Source: Flavobacteriaceae bacterium TMED81 | Lineage (GTDB): Bacteria > Bacteroidota > Bacteroidia > Flavobacteriales > Flavobacteriaceae | Reading direction: 5' to 3' | DNA: 36,454 nucleotides | Assembly (NCBI GenBank): GCA_002171575.2 | Contig: NHEI02000031.1 | Location: forward strand, 33,092 to 69,545 | Notes under the pieces: generated by a model | Told to the model about the DNA's origin: nothing | The model's database searches: none | Seen by the model: only the letters and a program-made list of their open reading frames with translations | Made by a program: the position numbers and the translations under genes | Shown: positions 30,446 through 36,454 of the stretch, in pieces | Numbering within the stretch: the first letter of the stretch is position 1 | How the letters are laid out: every line of letters begins with the position of its first letter

Positions 30446-33400
30446 ATGGACAAGATTATTACATTTTATTTTAAATTTTTATTTACTATAATTCCCATTT
30501 TAAGTTTCGGACAAGTCATTAGCCCAACCAATCCGTATACCAAAAACTTTGTGAGTACAACAATGGGGTCTTCAGGACTTGTTCGACAATCAGCACAACA
30601 ACAAGCACCAAAATTATCGGATATTGAAAGTGCTTTTGACGCATATTGGCAAGGGAAAGATTACACGGTAAAAGGGAGTGGATATAAGCCCTTTAAGCGC
30701 TGGGCACACCACTGGCAAGACTATTTGCAGGAAGATGGCACGATTGCTCCTCCAACCATTTTATGGCAAGCATGGGAAAGAAAACTAGAGGGAGAATCAC
30801 AACAAGATCCATTTGGAGTTCCTGATGAAAATACCATTAACTGGTCTAATCTAGGCCCCGCAGTAGTAACCAACTCTTCGGTTTCTATTAGCGGACAAGG
30901 TCGTGTAAACACTATTACTAAAGATCCTAGTAACGATCAAACGCTTTATGTTGGTGCACCCGCAGGGGGGATTTGGAAATCAACGGATGATGGCGTGAAC
31001 TGGACTCCCCTATCCGATAACCTACCACAGATTGGGGTTTCAGGAATTGCAATCGACCCCACAGATAACAACATCATCTATATCGCAACTGGTGATGACG
31101 ATGCAGGTGACTCCTACAGTGTTGGGGTTATGAAAAGTATAGATGGTGGGCAAACATGGAACCCCACAGGCCTCTCCTATCTTTGGTATAATGGAAAAGG
31201 TACAAGTGAAATTTTTATTGATCCCACCAATAGCAATCATATATGGGTTGCCTCAACCGATGGGTTACAAAAGTCTGAGGACGGAGGCCTTACTTGGGAA
31301 ATCAAACAAGACGGAAATATCGTTGACTTTAGACTCCATCCCAACTATTCAGATACCTCTATAATCTATGCGGTTGGGTACAAAAACAATAATTCAAAAT
31401 TTTATCGCTCTACAGATAAAGGGGAAACTTTTTCTGAAATTTCAAGCATACCCTCCAATGCTAATCGAATTGTGGTAGAAACGACTCCTGCAGCAGTTGA
31501 CAATGTTTATGTACTGACCGCTTACGATAACGGCGATGGCACCTATAAAGGAGAAAATTCTTTTCAAGGTGTTTATGTATCTAATGATGAAGGTCTAAAC
31601 TTTACAAAAACCGCTGAAACTGATGATATTTTTACGAGTGCTCAGTCATGGTATGATATGGCACTGACTGTTTCTGACTCCGATCCAGATGTCCTCTTTG
31701 TGGGTGTATTAGATATATGGAAATCAACTGACGGAGGTGATGATTTTACACAAATCAATGCTTGGAATCAACGTACCAATGCCTTTACCCATGCTGATAT
31801 TCACTTTCTACGCTATTTCGACGGAGTTTTGTATGCGGGAACTGACGGAGGTGTTTATCGCTCAGCTGATGATGGGGTCAATTTTGAGGATCTCAGCAAT
31901 ACGCTTTCTATCGCTCAAATCTACACCGTGTCGACTTCGCGTCCTGATTCTTCAAAACTTGCTGGTGGTTTGCAAGATTGTGGCGGCTTTGCATTATCGG
32001 GATCTAACTGGAACAGTTATCACGGTGGAGATGGTATGGGGACTGCCGTTGATCCATTTGAAGAAAATACTTATTATGGAATGACACAATACGGGGGGAG
32101 TTTAACCCGCACCACCACTGGTGGAGATGGTGGATGGTCAAACAATGAATTCATTGCCTCTGGTCCTGTAAAAGGGGAATGGGTTACTCCTTTAGAGTTT
32201 GCGAAAAGTGGTGATCTTTATGCTGGATATGACCAATTGTACGTGTTGAACGGAGGACTTTGGAAACAATTGTCTAATCACGACTTCGGTCATAATCTCA
32301 AACTGTTAACAATCGATCCAATCAACATAAATAACATCTATGTAGCGACAGAATACAATGTGTATAAAAGCACAGATGGAGGCATCACATTTACAAATAT
32401 CTTGCAAACAGATAATTATGTTCAAGATATTGAAATTCATAAAACAAACAATAATCAAGTTTGGGTGCTTAGCTCTGCAACAGTCTATTCATCAGCAGAC
32501 CAAGGGCAAAACTTTACTTCAGAAAGCACTGGTCTAGAATCAGCGCGGACGATAAGTCATCAACAATACAGCCCAGATGACTCACTTTACCTAGGGACAA
32601 TCCTTGGGGTGTACTACACCGATAAAGAAGTCAATGGCTGGCATTCAATATCTGGTAGTTTACCAAATGTTAAAGTTTCGGACATGGAAATCAATCCCTA
32701 CGACAACATTTTAACTGTCTCTACTTACGGAAGAGGGATTTGGCAAACCCCTATTCCTGCAGTAACTCGCCCGAGTTATGACCTAGATTTGGTTCGAATC
32801 AACTCAGGGCTTGGCTCAGATTTCCGATGTGAAAATGATTTTCAACTGAGTTTTGATGTGTATAATAATGGAACCTCATCATTATCAACTTTTTCAAGTG
32901 AAACAATTCTAAATGGTCAGTCCCAAGGGGTAGAAAATTGGACAGGAAATCTGGCACCTGGTCAGAAGATGACGATTACCCCTAGTCTTCAACAATCCAT
33001 AAATTTTGGCGATAATTCGCTATCCATTAGCTTATCTAATCCGAGTGAAACGCTAGTAATTAACAATGTCGGCACTGTAAACTTCAAACTTCTTGACCCG
33101 CCTAATTCGTATGGTCAAGCAAATACAACCTATTTGTTTGAAAGCAATGAAGATGACTGGTTAATCGTAGGAGATCCCGTTTGGGAAAAGGGTATTCCCA
33201 CTGGCGCGTCTCTCAATCAAGTGAATTCAGGAACCACTGCCTATGCAACAAATTTGGATGGAAATTACCCTGATAAATCCTCTTCAAGCTTGGTGTCACC
33301 ATGTTATGACTTAAGCCAATTGGAAAGTGGTAATATTCGTTTCTTTATGGGTTATGAGCTAGAAACTTATTATGACTTTATCTACTTGCAGTATTCAACT

Positions 33401-33856
33401 AATCGAGGAGAAAACTGGTCTACCATTGAAGGATTTAATGGGTTTGATGGAGCGATGAAAGAATATAATTATCCCGTTACAGAAAATATGATATCACAAA
33501 ATATCATTTTTAGATTTCATTTCCTCAGTGACTCACTTGAGAATGAAGAGGGCGTAGTAATTGACGACTTTATTGTTGAAGGAACCGTTTTAGGAATTGA
33601 AAATGAGATCGACCTAGATATTGCCATTTATCCCAACCCAACAATTGGGCGATTTACCATTGACACAAACGGGCAGTTTAAACTTGAACATATTAAAATT
33701 TATTCCATTGAAGGCAAACAAGTTTACGACAACAACTTCTTCGTAGAGCACTCCAAGAAAGAGATTGATTTAAGTAATCAGTCTAAAGGACTTTATTTCG
33801 TTGAATTATCAACGTCTGATCAACGTAAGATCATTCGCAAACTCATTGTAGAATAA
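30446..33856 (+). CDS. Large secreted BNR/Asp-box (VPS10/sialidase-like beta-propeller) protein with C-terminal type A T9SS sorting domain
   Basis: Signal peptide MDKIITFYFKFLFTIIPILSFGQ; Asp-boxes STDDGVNW, SIDGGQTW, SEDGGLTW, STDKGETF, SNDEGLNF, STDGGDDF, SADDGVNF, STDGGITF, SADQGQNF; C-terminal IAIYPNPTIGRFTI...KGLYFVELSTSDQRKIIRKLIVE. Confidence 0.9.
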   Translation: MDKIITFYFKFLFTIIPILSFGQVISPTNPYTKNFVSTTMGSSGLVRQSAQQQAPKLSDIESAFDAYWQGKDYTVKGSGYKPFKRWAHHWQDYLQEDGTIAPPTILWQAWERKLEGESQQDPFGVPDENTINWSNLGPAVVTNSSVSISGQGRVNTITKDPSNDQTLYVGAPAGGIWKSTDDGVNWTPLSDNLPQIGVSGIAIDPTDNNIIYIATGDDDAGDSYSVGVMKSIDGGQTWNPTGLSYLWYNGKGTSEIFIDPTNSNHIWVASTDGLQKSEDGGLTWEIKQDGNIVDFRLHPNYSDTSIIYAVGYKNNNSKFYRSTDKGETFSEISSIPSNANRIVVETTPAAVDNVYVLTAYDNGDGTYKGENSFQGVYVSNDEGLNFTKTAETDDIFTSAQSWYDMALTVSDSDPDVLFVGVLDIWKSTDGGDDFTQINAWNQRTNAFTHADIHFLRYFDGVLYAGTDGGVYRSADDGVNFEDLSNTLSIAQIYTVSTSRPDSSKLAGGLQDCGGFALSGSNWNSYHGGDGMGTAVDPFEENTYYGMTQYGGSLTRTTTGGDGGWSNNEFIASGPVKGEWVTPLEFAKSGDLYAGYDQLYVLNGGLWKQLSNHDFGHNLKLLTIDPININNIYVATEYNVYKSTDGGITFTNILQTDNYVQDIEIHKTNNNQVWVLSSATVYSSADQGQNFTSESTGLESARTISHQQYSPDDSLYLGTILGVYYTDKEVNGWHSISGSLPNVKVSDMEINPYDNILTVSTYGRGIWQTPIPAVTRPSYDLDLVRINSGLGSDFRCENDFQLSFDVYNNGTSSLSTFSSETILNGQSQGVENWTGNLAPGQKMTITPSLQQSINFGDNSLSISLSNPSETLVINNVGTVNFKLLDPPNSYGQANTTYLFESNEDDWLIVGDPVWEKGIPTGASLNQVNSGTTAYATNLDGNYPDKSSSSLVSPCYDLSQLESGNIRFFMGYELETYYDFIYLQYSTNRGENWSTIEGFNGFDGAMKEYNYPVTENMISQNIIFRFHFLSDSLENEEGVVIDDFIVEGTVLGIENEIDLDIAIYPNPTIGRFTIDTNGQFKLEHIKIYSIEGKQVYDNNFFVEHSKKEIDLSNQSKGLYFVELSTSDQRKIIRKLIVE

Positions 33857-33948
33857 AATTTTGTTCATAAGTCAGTACTGTATTAGCAGTCTGGATTGAG
33901 GGTTCTGTAGTTAAGAAAAGATTAAAATCCTGAAAGACGGAATTTATT

Positions 33949-35097
33949 TCAACTTTTACTTCCACTATAAATCGGAAAATAGACCAAACGGCTTTCCAAT
34001 TTTCCGTTAAACAGTTTGATTTTGCGAGACGTCCGTAAACCAAATTTTTTAAGTCCCTCCATGCTCGCTGTGATCATCCATACATCTGTATTGGGATATT
34101 TTTGCTTAAAGACATCTCCCATTTGCATATAGAATACACCGGCGTCAACTGCCAATCGTTCGCCATAAGGAGGGTTGGTTAGGACGTGTAGATATTGTTC
34201 GGGATGATCCTTTTGGGTTTTAAAAAAATCCCTTCTATGAATACTGATATAATCCGAAAGGTTTGCCGCCTCTATATTTTGTTGTGCTTTTCTCACAGCA
34301 GATGGGGCTTTGTCATAACCCATAAGTGGTACAAAACATTCTTTGACCCGATTGAGCATGGCCTCACGGATGGTGGCAAATAAATCTGCGTCATAGTCAT
34401 TCCAATTCTCAAACGCAAACTGCTTACGGTTGATTTGCGAGGGGATATTACAGGCCTGCATGGCTGCTTCAATAAGCAGGGTTCCACTACCGCACATAGG
34501 GTCGAGCAACGGGCTGGTGTGTTTCCACCCAGAAAGTGTTACAAGTCCCGCAGCTAGTACTTCATTGATTGGAGCAATATTCGTCTCGGTTCGATATCCA
34601 CGCTGATTGAGAGGTTTGCCAGAACTATCAATCGAAACTTCCATTCCCTTGGGTGAAAGATGAATAAAAAAGGTGATGTCGGGATCTTCCCTTCCTACAC
34701 TGGGACGGTTGCCTTGTTTTTTTCGAAACCGATCAACCAATGCATCTTTGGCGCGTTGTGCTGCAAACATCGTATTATCAAACATGGGTACCGACTGAGT
34801 AAACTGTATCGAAAAACGTGTGTCAATGGACATATATTCCTCCCAAGGAAGTCGTGATAAACTGTGATAATACGAATCAACTGACTTAACTTGATCAAAG
34901 TAGATCGGTTTTAAAATTCGCAATGCCGTACGACAACACAGGTTGGCCTTGTATAGAAAGCCCGAATCACCCCGAAAACGCACATTTCGTACGCCTTGTT
35001 TGACAGATGTTGCTCCTAAAAGTTTGAGTTCATTTTCTAAAACTTGCTCAAGCCCAAATAAGGTTTTGGCAATCATATCAAACTGGACTTGTTTCAT
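33949..35097 (-). CDS. THUMP-domain class I SAM-dependent RNA (guanine-N2) methyltransferase, RlmL/YpsC-like
   Basis: KTLFGLEQVLENELKLLGA N-terminus, LLDPMCGSGTLLIEAAM, LTNPPYGERL. Confidence 0.92.
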   Translation of the reverse strand: MKQVQFDMIAKTLFGLEQVLENELKLLGATSVKQGVRNVRFRGDSGFLYKANLCCRTALRILKPIYFDQVKSVDSYYHSLSRLPWEEYMSIDTRFSIQFTQSVPMFDNTMFAAQRAKDALVDRFRKKQGNRPSVGREDPDITFFIHLSPKGMEVSIDSSGKPLNQRGYRTETNIAPINEVLAAGLVTLSGWKHTSPLLDPMCGSGTLLIEAAMQACNIPSQINRKQFAFENWNDYDADLFATIREAMLNRVKECFVPLMGYDKAPSAVRKAQQNIEAANLSDYISIHRRDFFKTQKDHPEQYLHVLTNPPYGERLAVDAGVFYMQMGDVFKQKYPNTDVWMITASMEGLKKFGLRTSRKIKLFNGKLESRLVYFPIYSGSKS

Positions 35098-35101
35098 CTT
35101 G

Positions 35102-35109
35102 CAAAGGTA
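35102..35109 (-). promoter_or_regulatory. Putative Bacteroidota -7 element TACCTTTG, 4 nt upstream of the 35097 start codon
   Basis: Minus strand reads TACCTTTG-caag-ATG, an exact match to TAnnTTTG. Confidence 0.5.
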
Positions 35110-35121
35110 GGGAATCGTTTG

Positions 35122-35148
35122 CTAGCGCAAGACGGAGCCTTGCGCTAG
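35122..35148. repeat. Perfect inverted repeat (hairpin/dyad 1): CTAGCGCAAG-7 nt-CTTGCGCTAG
   Basis: Read directly: ctagcgcaag acggagc cttgcgctag; the arms are exact reverse complements over 10 bp. Confidence 0.97.
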
Positions 35149-35154
35149 AATGGC

Positions 35155-35185
35155 AGATAGTTCGAGGCTCTGCCGCGAACTATCT
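35155..35185. repeat. Perfect inverted repeat (hairpin/dyad 2): AGATAGTTCG-11 nt-CGAACTATCT
   Basis: Read directly: agatagttcg aggctctgccg cgaactatct; the arms are exact reverse complements over 10 bp. Confidence 0.97.
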
Positions 35186-35200
35186 CTCATAACTATTGCT

Positions 35201-35208
35201 TATTTTTG
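35201..35208 (+). promoter_or_regulatory. Putative -7 element TATTTTTG, 3 nt upstream of the 35212 start codon
   Basis: TATTTTTG-tgt-ATG; exact match to TAnnTTTG. Confidence 0.5.
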
Positions 35209-35211
35209 TGT

Positions 35212-35955
35212 ATGCATAACGTAAAAGAATGGTACTCGTCTTGGTTTGATTCGCCCTATTACCATTCACTTTATTCTCACCGAAATCATCAAGAAGCCGC
35301 CGACTTTGTTTCGCGACTTCTCGATTTGATTCAACCTGACAAAGACGCACATATCCTCGATATTGCTTGTGGACGTGGGCGTCATGCCCTCGAATTACAT
35401 CAACATGGGTACGCAGTAACTGGGATCGACTTGTCTCCAGAAAATATCAAATATGCCAAAGAAGAAGCCAAAAAAAAGAAGGCAAGTGATGCTTTGCAGT
35501 TTATCGTTCACGATATGCGCAATCCCTTAGACACACAGTTTTCTCATGTGTTTAATCTATTCACCAGCTTTGGCTATTTCAAAGACCCAAACGATAACAT
35601 TCGTACGCTAGAATCCTTTCGTGCGCAGTTGGCACCTAATGGTGTCGGGGTAATTGATTTTTTAAATCCAAGTTGGGTGCTTACAAATCTGGTTAAAGAA
35701 GAAAGTATTGAGCGTGACGGGATAAAATTTTCGATTCAGCGTTACACAAAAGGCAAATGGCTTTGTAAGGACATTCAGTTTCAAGTCGATAAACATAATT
35801 ATCAGTTTCAAGAGCAAGTAGAATTGTTAGAAATCAACGATTTTATTAATTTGTTTTCTCAAACAAATCTCCAATTGTTAGATTTGTTTGGTGATTATCA
35901 ACTCCAGGCATATGACAAGGAGTTATCTAACCGACAAATCCTTATATTTCAATGA
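35212..35955 (+). CDS. class I SAM-dependent methyltransferase
   Basis: ILDIACGRGRHALELHQHGYAVTGIDLSPENI SAM motif. Start ATG 35212 (MHNVKEWYSSWF) preferred over the track TTG at 35206. Confidence 0.9.
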   Translation: MHNVKEWYSSWFDSPYYHSLYSHRNHQEAADFVSRLLDLIQPDKDAHILDIACGRGRHALELHQHGYAVTGIDLSPENIKYAKEEAKKKKASDALQFIVHDMRNPLDTQFSHVFNLFTSFGYFKDPNDNIRTLESFRAQLAPNGVGVIDFLNPSWVLTNLVKEESIERDGIKFSIQRYTKGKWLCKDIQFQVDKHNYQFQEQVELLEINDFINLFSQTNLQLLDLFGDYQLQAYDKELSNRQILIFQ

Positions 35956-36454
35956 ACATTTACTTTCCTCCAATATTCGCTGTGCTTGTTGGCAGTTTAG
36001 TCGTATTTTTTTGGCAACCAAGAGAGCTTCGATCGATCAAATTATTGTTGGCGTTTAGCGGTGCTTTCTTACTTGGTACGACCCTAACCTCTTTGCTGCC
36101 ATCGGTATTTGCCAACGGCAAAGAGCATATCAGCTATTGGATTCTCGCTGGGATTATCATCCAAATTGTGTTGGAGCAATTGTCTAAAGGTGCCGAGCAT
36201 GGTCATATCCATACAAGCGAAAAGAGAATTCCGATGACACTTGTGACTGGGCTTTATTTACACGCTTTTATTGAAGGATTCCCCATACATAAACACAATG
36301 ATCTGTTATGGGCAATTGTCATTCACAAGCTTCCGATAGCGATGTTGCTCACCCTAGCAATATGGCAGACAAATTTTAACTTTTCGAAAAAAGTGATTAT
36401 TCTCATTGGATTTGCAATCATGACCCCCTTGGGAAGTTATCTCAATATCTACAC
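35952..36454 (+). CDS. ZIP family metal transporter, truncated by the window end (not in the ORF track)
   Basis: Manual translation from ATG 35952 (ATGA overlap with the upstream stop): MNIYFPPIFAVLVGSLVVFFWQPRELRSIKLLLAFSGAFLLGTTLTSLLPSVF...GLYLHAFIEGFPI...AIVIHKLPIAMLLTLA; HxxxEG and HKxP metal-site helices; open to the last base. Confidence 0.85.
   Translation, partial: MNIYFPPIFAVLVGSLVVFFWQPRELRSIKLLLAFSGAFLLGTTLTSLLPSVFANGKEHISYWILAGIIIQIVLEQLSKGAEHGHIHTSEKRIPMTLVTGLYLHAFIEGFPIHKHNDLLWAIVIHKLPIAMLLTLAIWQTNFNFSKKVIILIGFAIMTPLGSYLNIY

Noticed and set aside
31737-32084. 115-aa ORF within the T9SS Asp-box gene
   Set aside because: Out-of-frame ORF inside a long gene with conserved motifs in the main frame.

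Overview
The window is a compact, almost fully coding stretch of a Bacteroidota chromosome, most likely Flavobacteriia. I support about 37 protein-coding genes and found no rRNA, tRNA, CRISPR array, prophage or transposase. Most of it is housekeeping: lpdA, aroQ, xerD, an RprXY-like two-component pair, coaE, a YbbR-like gene, fabI, recN, a porD-like T9SS gene (DUF4835), coaBC, rpoZ, bamD, dapA, DUF6913, ligA, prmC, ribD, dnaA, a low-molecular-weight PTPase, an RsmI-like methyltransferase, mltG, dapF, a Do/HtrA protease and trmD. It also holds tandem msrB genes and a large T9SS-sorted BNR/Asp-box secreted protein. The last gene (ZIP-family transporter) is truncated by the window edge and is missing from the ORF track. 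I see no convincing new multi-gene system. The observations most worth following are: (1) a tandem pair of perfect 10-bp dyads (35122-35185) filling the divergent promoter gap between two methyltransferase genes; (2) recurring TAnnTTTG-like -7 elements only 2-7 nt from start codons, which predicts leaderless mRNAs; (3) tail-to-tail stop-codon overlap at 5 of 6 convergent gene pairs; (4) tandem MsrB paralogs with different localisation and different resolving-Cys status; and (5) a DUF2807 gene whose signal peptide seems to start at an ATC codon.
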